From assembly GCA_024742655.1 (NCBI GenBank), contig JANSYB010000147.1, positions 1 to 6,319 on the forward strand: a DNA stretch of 6,319 nt, in the 5' to 3' direction. Below, piece after piece: positions 1 to 5,253 of this stretch. A program made the position numbers and the translations under genes. Below the pieces are notes generated by a model, which saw nothing but the letters and a program-made list of their open reading frames with translations, was not told where the DNA came from and did no database searches. Position 1 is the first letter of the stretch. Each line of letters starts with the position of its first letter. The DNA comes from Paracoccaceae bacterium. GTDB taxonomy: Bacteria; Pseudomonadota; Alphaproteobacteria; Rhodobacterales; Rhodobacteraceae.

Positions 1-1
1 C

Positions 2-1801
2 ATGACACCGCTTTCGCATATCCGCAATTTCTCCATCGTGGCCCATATCGATCATGGGAAATCCACGCTGGCCGACCGTCTGATTCAGCAGACCAACACC
101 GTGGCCGAGCGCGACATGAAAGAGCAGATGCTCGACGCGATGGATATCGAGCGCGAACGCGGCATCACCATCAAGGCCAACACCGTGCGAATCGATTACA
201 TCGCGCAGGATGGCGAGGCGTATGTGCTCAACCTCATCGACACGCCCGGCCATGTGGACTTCGCCTACGAGGTCTCCCGCTCCATGCGCGCGGTCGAGGG
301 CTCGCTTCTGGTGGTGGACAGCACCCAAGGCGTCGAGGCGCAGACGCTGGCCAATGTCTACCAGGCGATCGACGCCGATCACGAACTGATCCCCGTCCTG
401 AACAAGATCGACCTGCCCGCCTCGGATATCGACCGCGTGGCCGAGCAGATCGAGGATGTCATCGGCATCGACGCCTCGGGCGCGATCCCGGTTTCCGCCA
501 AGACCGGGCAGGGCATCACCGAAACGCTCGAGGCCATCGTCAAGCACCTGCCGCCGCCCAAGGGCGATGCAACCGCCCCCCTCAAGGCGATGCTGGTGGA
601 TAGCTGGTACGATCCCTATCTGGGCGTTGTCGTCCTTGTCCGCATCATGGACGGGGTTCTGAAAAAGGGCGACCAGATCAAGATGATGCAGACCGGGGCG
701 CGCTATGGCATCGACCGTGTCGGCGTGTTCCGCCCCGCCATGACCGTCATCGACGCGCTTGGCCCGGGTGAGATCGGCTTTATCACCGCCTCGATCAAGC
801 AGGTCCGCGACACCAAGGTGGGCGACACCATCACCCATGAGAAAAAGCCCTGCGAAACCCCGCTGCCGGGCTTCAAACCCTCGGTGCCCGTGGTGTTCTG
901 TGGCCTCTTCCCGGTGGATTCCGCCCAGTTCGAGGATCTGCGCGATGCCATCGACAAGCTGGCGCTGAACGACGCCTCCTTCACCTACGAGATGGAGACA
1001 TCGGCCGCGCTCGGCTTCGGCTTCCGGTGCGGCTTCTTGGGTCTTCTGCACCTGGAGGTCATCCGCGACCGGATCGAGCGTGAATACGATATCGAGCTTA
1101 TCACCACGGCCCCCTCGGTGATCTACCACGTCTACATGAAGGACGGCACGCAGATCGACCTGCACAACCCCGCCGACATGCCCGACCCCTCGACCGTCGA
1201 CCATATCGAGGAGCCGCGGATCAAGGCCACCATCCTTGTGCCCGATGAATTCCTCGGCGACGTGCTCAAGCTCTGTCAGGATCGCCGCGGCATCCAGATG
1301 GATCTGACCTATGCCGGCTCCCGCGCGATGGTGGTCTATGACCTGCCGCTGAACGAGGTGGTGTTCGACTTCTACGACCGGCTGAAATCGGTGACCAAGG
1401 GCTATGCGTCCTTCGATTATCAGCTCGAGGGCTACCGCGAGGACAACCTCGTGAAGATGTCCGTGCTGGTCAACGAGGAGCCGGTCGATGCGCTGTCGAT
1501 GATGGTCCACCGCGACCGGGCCGAGATGCGCGGGCGCGCCATGTGCGAGAAGCTCAAGGATCTCATCCCGCGCCACATGTTCAAGATCCCGATCCAGGCG
1601 GCCATCGGCGGCAAGGTGATCGCCCGCGAGACGCTCTCGGCCCTGCGCAAGGACGTGACGGCGAAGTGCTACGGCGGCGACGCCACGCGCAAACGCAAGC
1701 TGCTGGACAAGCAGAAGGCGGGCAAGAAGAAGATGCGCCAGTTCGGTCGGGTGGAAATTCCGCAGGAAGCGTTCATCAGCGCCCTGAAGATGGACGACTG
1801 A
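2..1801 (+). CDS. lepA: Elongation factor 4 (LepA), translational GTPase
   Basis: The 599-residue protein matches the usual length of bacterial LepA/EF4, a ribosome-associated GTPase thought to act on stalled or mispositioned ribosomes and in initiation or assembly. The GTPase motifs are intact: G1 AHIDHGKST (residues 14-22), G2 ERERGITI (50-57), G3 DTPGH (80-84), G4 NKID (134-137) and G5 SAK (165-167). EF-G-like domains follow. The LepA-specific C-terminal tail is present, with the [25 protein letters not shown] basic block near residues 553-573 and the [11 protein letters not shown] ending. The first ATG is at base 2 and gives the normal N-terminus ([16 protein letters not shown]), so the gene looks complete, although its ribosome binding site lies outside the window. 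Codons end mostly in G or C, typical of a resident housekeeping gene. The stop TGA is only three bases before a REP-like inverted repeat that may protect or end the transcript. Confidence 0.98.
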   Translation: MTPLSHIRNFSIVAHIDHGKSTLADRLIQQTNTVAERDMKEQMLDAMDIERERGITIKANTVRIDYIAQDGEAYVLNLIDTPGHVDFAYEVSRSMRAVEGSLLVVDSTQGVEAQTLANVYQAIDADHELIPVLNKIDLPASDIDRVAEQIEDVIGIDASGAIPVSAKTGQGITETLEAIVKHLPPPKGDATAPLKAMLVDSWYDPYLGVVVLVRIMDGVLKKGDQIKMMQTGARYGIDRVGVFRPAMTVIDALGPGEIGFITASIKQVRDTKVGDTITHEKKPCETPLPGFKPSVPVVFCGLFPVDSAQFEDLRDAIDKLALNDASFTYEMETSAALGFGFRCGFLGLLHLEVIRDRIEREYDIELITTAPSVIYHVYMKDGTQIDLHNPADMPDPSTVDHIEEPRIKATILVPDEFLGDVLKLCQDRRGIQMDLTYAGSRAMVVYDLPLNEVVFDFYDRLKSVTKGYASFDYQLEGYREDNLVKMSVLVNEEPVDALSMMVHRDRAEMRGRAMCEKLKDLIPRHMFKIPIQAAIGGKVIARETLSALRKDVTAKCYGGDATRKRKLLDKQKAGKKKMRQFGRVEIPQEAFISALKMDD

Positions 1802-1804
1802 TCC

Positions 1805-1878
1805 GTAGGGTGCGTGCTTGCACGCACCGCCCCGGCCCGGACATCCCGCACGAAGGTGCGTGAAATCACGCACCCTAC
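1805..1878. repeat. Inverted pair of REP-like hairpins, family A (BIME-like)
   Basis: The left unit (1805-1828) is GTAG followed by a perfect 8-bp hairpin, stem GGTGCGTG, loop CTTG, closing arm CACGCACC. The right unit (1855-1878) is the mirror image: GGTGCGTG, loop AAAT, CACGCACC, then CTAC. The two are separated by 26 bases. The outer 12 bases on each side are also complementary, so the block can fold as two short hairpins or one long one. A GTAG foot beside a hairpin, in head-to-head pairs, is the recognised form of REP sequences mobilised by RAYT enzymes. Its place just after the lepA stop is typical for such repeats, and it could serve as a 3'-end stabiliser or weak terminator. There is no U-tract. 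The stem differs from the REP family next to the RAYT gene further right. Confidence 0.85.
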
Positions 1879-2022
1879 ATCGCCATTTAGATGACTGCGC
1901 GCATCGCCCGCAATGCTAGGCTTGCCGGCGGGTGTTCGCAGAACTATCCTGCGAAAGGTCGGCAATGCTATTCGTGCTCTGATCCGGCGTCATTGTAGTT
2001 TTCGGTTTCGAAAGGGGACGGT

Positions 2023-2295
2023 ATGCACAAGCAACTACTCGCGTCGCTTTTTTTCATTTTGCTTCCCATGCTTTCGAATGCACAAAGTGCCATGGAAATC
2101 ATTTCCGAAGGTCAAATTCTAAGTTCTGCGTCGCTCACAGATTTCAAAGTGCCGGAGTACGGGGCGCCAACGCCAAATGATCTTCGGATCCATGAACTCT
2201 ATGTTCTACATGATAATAGACTGTTTCTTTGCCATTTGACCGCTGCGAGAGGAAACAAAACCTACCCTCAAGCCACATGCTTCGGTGAGAAGTAG
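2023..2295 (+). CDS. Small exported protein, unknown function
   Basis: This 90-residue protein is not one I recognise. Residues 1-20 form a clear Sec signal peptide: a short basic start (MHKQ), a hydrophobic core (LLASLFFILLPML) and a likely signal peptidase I site after SNA. The mature part is about 70 residues, soluble and mixed in character. It has two cysteines (C70 and C86) that could form a disulfide in the periplasm, flanking an RLFLCHL strand-like segment and a GNKTYPQATCFG end. The start is supported by an AAAGGGGA ribosome binding site at 2011-2018, four bases upstream of the ATG. Translation ends at tandem stops, TAG then TAA (2293-2298). Base composition and codon use are visibly more A/T-rich than in lepA, and the gene sits between two REP pairs, so recent acquisition is plausible. 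It is transcribed on its own as far as can be seen. Confidence 0.72.
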   Translation: MHKQLLASLFFILLPMLSNAQSAMEIISEGQILSSASLTDFKVPEYGAPTPNDLRIHELYVLHDNRLFLCHLTAARGNKTYPQATCFGEK

Positions 2296-2349
2296 TAAAC
2301 ACAAGTCGCGTTTCGTTGTCTTTTTCTGACCGAACCTATGCAACCAAGA

Positions 2350-2429
2350 GTAGGCCGGGGTTCACCCCGGCCCCCCTGCCCCCAAAAACCCAAACTCACG
2401 AATGATTGCCGGGGTGAACCCCGGCCTAC
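2350..2429. repeat. Inverted pair of REP-like hairpins, family B, at the RAYT 3' end
   Basis: The left unit (2350-2371) is GTAG plus a 7-bp hairpin, stem GCCGGGG, loop TTCA, arm CCCCGGC. The right unit (2408-2429) is its exact reverse complement, giving a perfect 22-bp inverted repeat across a 36-base spacer. Each unit folds alone, and the two can also pair with each other. The right-hand CTAC overlaps the last codon of the minus-strand transposase gene: the stop TAG is read from complement 2426-2428. Flanking of a RAYT gene by its own REP pairs is the expected arrangement for this family. The same left unit recurs base for base at 2629-2650. Confidence 0.9.
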
Positions 2430-2971
2430 ACCATGAGGTCCGCGCCGGCCCGATACCGCGCGTCGCGATGAATACTCGAATAGCACCAATCCTCGGGGCT
2501 CTTGACCAATCCATGTTTTACCGGGTTCATCCAGCAATACCGCACATGCGCGTGGTAATCGGCCTCGTCACGGATGTGATGTTCCCAGAACCGGCGTTGC
2601 CAGATGGCGACCTCGCCCTTGTCATGCCGTAGGCCGGGGTTCACCCCGGCATATCTTCCTGATGTCACGACCGGCAATCGGAGCGGCGGGGTGAACCCCG
2701 CCCTACGGACCGACATCGTAAACCGTGCCTTTATCGCGCCCCACCGTGTTGAAAAATCCGCATCGCCCGCCGGCAGTGTCCAAACGGCGTGAAGGTGGTC
2801 CGGCAACACCACCCACGCGTCGATCTCGAAGGGGCGCCCGACCTTTGTAGCGCGCACAGCTTCGCGCAAATGCACGACCTCATCCACCAAAAGGCGCGAA
2901 CCGCGCTCTGCAAGTGTCACGGTGAAGAACACCCTCGCTCCGGTTACAGTTGGCCTGCGGTAGTTTGACAT
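2426..2971 (-). CDS. REP-associated tyrosine transposase (RAYT, IS200-like Y1 family)
   Basis: RAYTs are single-domain HUH nucleases related to IS200/IS605 TnpA that cleave and rejoin single-stranded REP hairpins bearing a GTAG foot. From the chosen start (MSNYRRP, 181 residues) the HUH pair is H59 and H61 in LPDHLHAVW, and the likely nucleophile is Y145 in RYCWMNPVKHGLV, the family's Tyr-x-x-x-Asn-Pro motif. IWQRRFWEHHI just before it is also typical. All catalytic residues seem present. Residues about 89-115 are translated from a REP pair lying inside the gene, which lengthens the linker between the HUH and Tyr motifs. The stop codon comes from the flanking REP. An upstream ATG at 2978-2980 would add three residues (MDG); I prefer the internal one because family members usually begin MSNYRR, and a weak TGGA lies four bases before it. 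The gene is divergent from the small exported gene at 3102. Whether the enzyme is active cannot be told from sequence. Confidence 0.9.
   Translation of the reverse strand: MSNYRRPTVTGARVFFTVTLAERGSRLLVDEVVHLREAVRATKVGRPFEIDAWVVLPDHLHAVWTLPAGDADFSTRWGAIKARFTMSVRRAGFTPPLRLPVVTSGRYAGVNPGLRHDKGEVAIWQRRFWEHHIRDEADYHAHVRYCWMNPVKHGLVKSPEDWCYSSIHRDARYRAGADLMV
2629..2706. repeat. REP pair (family B) embedded in frame inside the RAYT gene
   Basis: The left unit (2629-2650) is identical to the one at 2350-2371: GTAG, stem GCCGGGG, loop TTCA, arm CCCCGGC. The right unit (2685-2706) has stem GGCGGGG, loop TGAA, arm CCCCGCC and CTAC. The spacer is 34 bases. The block is 78 bases, exactly 26 codons, and is open in the transposase frame, where it encodes an RAGFTPPL...YAGVNPGL segment. 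Compared with the family B pair at 2350-2429, the right stem has a G/C swap on both arms that keeps the pairing intact. Confidence 0.9.
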
Positions 2972-3087
2972 ACCGTCCATTTGTTCGGTTCAAGGTTAAC
3001 AAGCAGTGAAGAACGCATTTTGGCACACCTCCGCTCACCCCTCTCGACTCCCACCCAAACCACTCTACCTCCATCCGTATAACCAAC

Positions 3088-3093
3088 GGAGGA
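3088..3093 (+). promoter_or_regulatory. Strong ribosome binding site fixing the start at 3102
   Basis: GGAGGA sits eight bases before the ATG at 3102. It lies inside a longer open frame that begins at 3006, and it shows that the extra 32 residues of that longer frame are not translated. The frame from 3102 then begins with a normal signal peptide. Confidence 0.8.
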
Positions 3094-3101
3094 CCTCCCA
3101 C

Positions 3102-3341
3102 ATGAAACATCTGCTGATCGTTGCCGCTCTCGGCCTCACGGCCGCCCCCGCCTTCGCCGGGCAATGCCCGATGGACATGTCCAAGATCGACGCCGCGATG
3201 CAAAGTGCCAGCCTGTCGGACGCCGACATGGCCGAGGTCAAGGCGCTGCGTGCCCAGGGCGAGGAAGAGCACAATTCCGGCGACCACGCCGCGTCCGAGG
3301 CCACGCTGGCCAAGGCCAAGATGATGCTCGGCATCGAGTAA
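3102..3341 (+). CDS. Small exported helical protein, unknown function
   Basis: The product is 79 residues. Residues 1-19 are a classic signal peptide (MKHLLIVAALGLTAAPAFA) with an AFA cleavage site, so the mature protein of about 60 residues is probably periplasmic. It has one cysteine (C22), but the preceding AGQ is not a lipobox, so lipidation is unlikely. The mature chain looks like helices: QCPMDMSKIDAAM, then SLSDADMAEVKALRAQGEEEH, then NSGDHAASEATLAKAKMMLGI. The last two resemble one tetratricopeptide-type helical hairpin, with the pattern G-x3-H-x2-G-x-H-x2-A...L-x2-A-x4-G, but a single unit is too little to assign a TPR function. Codon use is like lepA, which suggests a resident gene. 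It is divergent from the RAYT gene and followed by a strong stem-loop. I have an impression of similar small proteins in other Rhodobacterales but cannot name a role. Confidence 0.85.
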   Translation: MKHLLIVAALGLTAAPAFAGQCPMDMSKIDAAMQSASLSDADMAEVKALRAQGEEEHNSGDHAASEATLAKAKMMLGIE

Positions 3342-3347
3342 GACGGG

Positions 3348-3380
3348 CAGGGGGCGGTGGCGCGGCCGATACGCCCCCTG
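3348..3380 (+). terminator. Stem-loop after the small exported gene, possible terminator
   Basis: CAGGGGGCG (3348-3356) and CGCCCCCTG (3372-3380) form a perfect 9-bp G+C stem around a 15-base loop, starting six bases after the TAA at 3341. No U-tract follows (ATTCC), so it may act as a transcript-stabilising end or a poor intrinsic terminator. Confidence 0.45.
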
Positions 3381-3481
3381 ATTCCACCGCCGCACGGCCA
3401 CGCATCGCCCGCAACACCCCGAAAACACCCTTTGCAGGTGCAGAAACCGCCAAATCCGCGCCCCTGTCACGAACCTGTCAT

Positions 3482-3569
3482 TTATCCCCCGGGCAACTGT
3501 GCCCGGAACAAGGTGAATTTCCCAGTTATCCACAGGAATTCGCGCCGCGATATCAACAGGTTATCCCCA
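3482..3569 (+). promoter_or_regulatory. DnaA-box cluster with IHF consensus, possible origin or DnaA-controlled site
   Basis: Three same-strand DnaA-box-like 9-mers lie within 88 bases. TTATCCACA (3526-3534) is an exact match to the high-affinity box. TTATCCCCA (3561-3569) is one base off, and TTATCCCCC (3482-3490) is two bases off. TATCAACAGGTTA (3551-3563) matches the IHF consensus WATCAANNNNTTR at every defined position and overlaps the third box by three bases. A 7-bp hairpin, CCGGGCA-ACTG-TGCCCGG (3489-3506), sits between the first two boxes. The stretch just after (3570-3600) is comparatively A/T-rich, including AAATTTT and a run of six T. DnaA boxes with IHF and an A/T-rich side are features of bacterial origins, but three boxes are few. 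No dnaA, parAB, gidA or hemE gene is in view, so a DnaA-binding regulatory or titration site is equally possible. Confidence 0.45.
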
Positions 3570-3639
3570 GGAAATTTTCATGCTGCAGTGCTTTTTTCTT
3601 GCCCGGTGCGCCACCTTGGACAACTCTGACCCTACCGCG

Positions 3640-4020
3640 GCGGTTCTTTGAACCAAGGCGGACCGCAAAGACCCCTCGGGATCGGCGCGGATGGAAGCGG
3701 GGCCCTCGGGCTTAACGACCATTCGCAAGGGTTCAGGACGGTGCGGCGGGTTCCCTCAACCCCTTCGGGGGGCGAGAGAAGTCCCCATATCCGCCGGGTC
3801 GATGCAGGCCGGTTCGGGCTTGCCCGTTCTGGTTGCCCTGGTCCCCTCGGGGGTCTTGGCAGGCGTCTGTGGCAATGCAGGCGTATCGCTGACGGTTCTT
3901 CGGGATCGGCGGCAAAACTGGGCAGAGGTCGTCACCGACCGACCGTTCAGTCTAAGGCGTCAGGACCGGGGGTTCGCCCCCAATGCGAAGACCGCGTCTG
4001 AGCACCTGGCGCCTTTTCTT
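3640..4020 (+). ncRNA. Candidate structured non-coding RNA
   Basis: This stretch has no protein frame with the codon bias of the neighbouring genes and no ribosome binding site before its ATGs. It is dense in short stable hairpins: GGTTC-TTT-GAACC (3641-3653), CCCC-TTCG-GGGG near 3761-3772, GGGC-TT-GCCC near 3817-3826, GGTCG-TCAC-CGACC near 3927-3940, and GGGGG-TTCG-CCCCC (3968-3981). A longer helix joins CTGACGGT (3889-3896) with ACCGTTCAG (3942-3950), with one bulge. The 3' end is a branched stem followed by a U-tract on the plus strand, which marks a transcript end. I looked for hallmarks of RNase P RNA (the GAGGAAAGTCC core), tmRNA (tag-coding sequence, T-loop), SRP RNA and common riboswitches and found none. 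The 5' end is not defined; 3640 is a guess from the first hairpin. It could instead be a long leader or simply a G+C-rich spacer with a terminator. Confidence 0.35.
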
Positions 4021-4023
4021 ATT
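3954..4023 (+). terminator. Branched intrinsic terminator
   Basis: AAGGCGTCAGG (3954-3964) pairs with CCTGGCGCCTT (4005-4015) over 11 positions, one being a G-U wobble. The helix runs into TTTTCTTATT (4014-4023). Inside it are two further hairpins, GGGGG-TTCG-CCCCC (3968-3981) and AGAC-CGC-GTCT (3989-3999), giving a three-way junction. The U-tract is only on the plus strand, so it ends a rightward transcript. No protein gene ends nearby: the closest upstream plus-strand gene stops at 3341. Confidence 0.6.
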
Positions 4024-4270
4024 CCAGAACGCGAACGGGGCCCGTGGCCATAAGCCGCCGGACCCCGCCGTCAGAAGATGCGACCGCGTCTATTGCACCT
4101 GTGCACGCAGACCTAGCCCCCGTCCGACCTGCGATCAACCATATCTCGGGGTGTGTCGTGCAAATTTCACAACATATAAGCAAAAACGCCACATCCCGGC
4201 GCTGTTCTCACAGTTTCTTGAGGCCCCTTGGCCCCGTGCCGGTCCGCGTCTTACGTCAGTCATACGCGAA
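4024..4270 (+). other. Intergenic, no gene seen; weak promoter candidate
   Basis: I see no supported gene here. An A/T-rich patch at about 4160-4186 contains TATAAG (4175-4180), five of six matches to a -10 element, but no good -35 hexamer at 16-18 bases upstream. If used, it would give a leader of roughly 95 bases for the membrane protein gene at 4283. GTGCAAATTTCAC (4158-4170), just before the -10-like element, is an imperfect dyad that could be an operator; this is speculative. Confidence 0.25.
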
Positions 4271-4282
4271 AGGAGGACCATC

Positions 4283-4528
4283 ATGGACCGTCTGAGCCTA
4301 TATCTGACCCTTGCCACCGGCGCCGTGAGCGTCGGGGCGCTTGTCATTCTCGTGCTGAGCCTTGGATACTACAATTGGCCCGCGATCGGCGGGGCGGCCG
4401 GCGTCGGCTTTGTCGCAGCCTGGCCGCTGGCCTACGTGATCTCGCGCCGGATCAAGCGAAAGGATCCCAACTTCGATCACGCCAATGAGAGCGGGCTGGT
4501 GCCCGACCCGTCCAAGCCGGAGGTCTGA
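4283..4528 (+). CDS. Small two-helix inner-membrane protein
   Basis: The 81-residue product starts after an excellent ribosome binding site (AGGAGG, 4271-4276, six bases before the ATG). It has two hydrophobic segments, about residues 7-28 and 34-54, joined by a short GYYNWPAIGG turn. They are followed by a basic RRIKRK stretch and a polar C-terminal tail of about 20 residues (DPNFDHANESGLVPDPSKPEV). The positive residues after helix 2 put both ends in the cytoplasm. The core AAGVGFVAAWP...VISRRI is closely similar to AAGIGFVAAFP...IVSKKL in the protein encoded at 4953-5138, so the two are probably paralogues. Function is unknown. Similar short proteins may carry misleading automated names in databases, and nothing here shows an enzymatic domain. 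The gene ends six bases before the end of the converging gene at 4535. Confidence 0.87.
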   Translation: MDRLSLYLTLATGAVSVGALVILVLSLGYYNWPAIGGAAGVGFVAAWPLAYVISRRIKRKDPNFDHANESGLVPDPSKPEV

Positions 4529-4534
4529 GCGGCG

Positions 4535-4816
4535 TCAGTCCGGCTGCGCGCCGCGAACGGCCTCGGGGTGTTCGCTGACAAAATGATGCAACACCGCATA
4601 AAGCTCGCGCGCATGAACCAGATCGTCGCGGTGCAGCGCTTCGCGGATGTCTTCGCAGATCATCTGCTGAACCTTCTGGGGCCCGTGCGGCATGTGCATC
4701 ATGTAGTCGGCCAATGTCGCGGCGCTGACCTCTGCCATGTGCTCATGCTCGGCCACCGCGGTGATTTCATCCCGGGTGAGGCAGGTCATATCCTCGATAT
4801 CGTCTCGCGTGATCAT
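4535..4816 (-). CDS. Small conserved-looking cytoplasmic protein, unknown function
   Basis: The 93-residue protein has no signal peptide or membrane segment. It is acidic and predicted by eye to be mostly helical, with many histidines and methionines (EHEHMAEV at 24-30, YMMHMPHGPQ at 39-47, VLHHFVSEHPE at 75-85). The beginning MITRDDIEDMTCLTRDEITAVAEHEH and the closing helix before SEHPEA look like a small family I associate with alphaproteobacteria, but no biochemical role is known to me. The start is supported by GGGAGGA (complement of 4823-4829), six bases upstream. The gene converges with the membrane protein gene ending at 4528, with a six-base gap, and diverges from the one starting at 4953. 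The 136-base gap on that side must hold both promoters. Confidence 0.87.
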   Translation of the reverse strand: MITRDDIEDMTCLTRDEITAVAEHEHMAEVSAATLADYMMHMPHGPQKVQQMICEDIREALHRDDLVHARELYAVLHHFVSEHPEAVRGAQPD

Positions 4817-4878
4817 GTCGCGTCCTCCCAGATGCTGTCATGACCCTTTCAGGGTATCACGCGCCGGCTCCGGTCGGT

Positions 4879-4918
4879 GTGACGCAGATCAAGGACAGGC
4901 CATTCAGGACCCGATAAG
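4879..4918 (+). promoter_or_regulatory. FNR/FnrL-like site with a -10 candidate upstream of the gene at 4953
   Basis: GTGACGCAGATCAA (4879-4892) matches the Rhodobacter-type FnrL pattern TTGAC-N4-ATCAA at 9 of 10 defined positions. GATAAG (4913-4918) is a plausible -10 element. The implied start near 4925 would put the site centre about 40 bases upstream, the position used by class II FNR-family activators. The site lies 60 bases before the ATG at 4953 and also within reach of the divergent gene starting at 4816. A single such match can occur by chance. Confidence 0.35.
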
Positions 4919-4952
4919 GTGCCATCAACGCGCAAAATCCGGGAGAGCTGAC

Positions 4953-5138
4953 ATGGTTTGGCTGTTTTTGATCCTGCATTTGTTCATCGGCTCGACACTG
5001 GCCGGGTCTTTGGTCATTGCCGCGTTGGCGTCGGGCTATGATACGCTTCAGCCGATCCTGATTGCCGCTGGAATCGGCTTTGTCGCGGCCTTTCCGGTCA
5101 GCTGGATCGTGAGCAAGAAGTTGTACGATTTGCGTTAG
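4953..5138 (+). CDS. Small two-helix inner-membrane protein, paralogue of the 4283 gene
   Basis: The 61-residue product consists almost entirely of two membrane helices, about residues 3-25 and 33-54, with the turn SGYDTLQP between them and a short basic tail (SKKLYDLR). A GGGAG ribosome binding site (4941-4945) lies seven bases before the ATG. An in-frame extension back to 4737 is open but has no support, and it overlaps the minus-strand gene. The block LQPILIAAGIGFVAAFPVSWIVSKKL aligns with the second helix of the protein at 4283-4528; it lacks that protein's polar tail. I recall similar Rhodobacterales proteins of this length, some named 'CTP synthetase' by automatic annotation, a name the sequence does not justify. 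Role unknown. A possible FNR-like site is upstream. Confidence 0.87.
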   Translation: MVWLFLILHLFIGSTLAGSLVIAALASGYDTLQPILIAAGIGFVAAFPVSWIVSKKLYDLR

Positions 5139-5183
5139 GCGCACTTGCCTGGCCGGTGTATCATTGGTGCGATGGTTCGGAAT

Positions 5184-5245
5184 CCCGCGATTGCGGGTTG
5201 GCGGCGGTGGTGCGGCGGGAGGAGCCACGTGGCCCCGCCGCCGCC
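5184..5245. terminator. G+C hairpins between converging genes, possible bidirectional terminator
   Basis: Two stems lie in the gap between the membrane protein gene (stop at 5138) and the converging hydrolase gene (stop at 5254). One is CCCGC-GATT-GCGGG (5184-5197). The other is GGCGGCGG (5200-5207) with CCGCCGCC (5238-5245), 8 bp around a 30-base loop that can pair further inside. Neither has a U-tract on either strand, so they are more likely a 3'-end barrier than a strong intrinsic terminator. Confidence 0.35.
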
Positions 5246-5253
5246 AGATACCA

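Noticed and set aside
1805..2706. CRISPR array from the repeated palindromes
   Set aside because: The repeats are head-to-head pairs of two different families at irregular spacing with GTAG feet, not direct repeats with regular spacers, and no cas genes are present.
3015..3035. TGGCAC-containing sequence resembling a sigma-54 -24 element
   Set aside because: The expected TTGC -12 element is absent at the right spacing.
3078..3083. TATAAC as a -10 element for the gene at 3102
   Set aside because: Transcription would start inside the ribosome binding site, leaving no usable leader.
3006..3101. N-terminal extension of the small exported protein from an ATG at 3006
   Set aside because: The internal ATG at 3102 has a strong GGAGGA site and begins a textbook signal peptide. 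The extension would bury that signal and has no ribosome binding site.
2880..3533. Minus-strand frame of 217 codons covering the small exported gene
   Set aside because: It lies opposite a well-supported gene with signal peptide and ribosome binding site, overlaps the transposase start, and has no recognisable domain.
3640..4020. RNase P RNA, tmRNA or SRP RNA
   Set aside because: Core signatures are missing: no GAGGAAAGTCC-type core, no tag-coding sequence or T-loop, no SRP GGAA/GCAG loop.
3691..4053. Open plus-strand frame of 120 codons (and an overlapping one from 3648) in the gene-free stretch
   Set aside because: It has no ribosome binding site, third positions are mixed rather than G/C-ending as in lepA, and no recognisable motif is present. 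It also reads straight through the branched terminator at 3954-4023.
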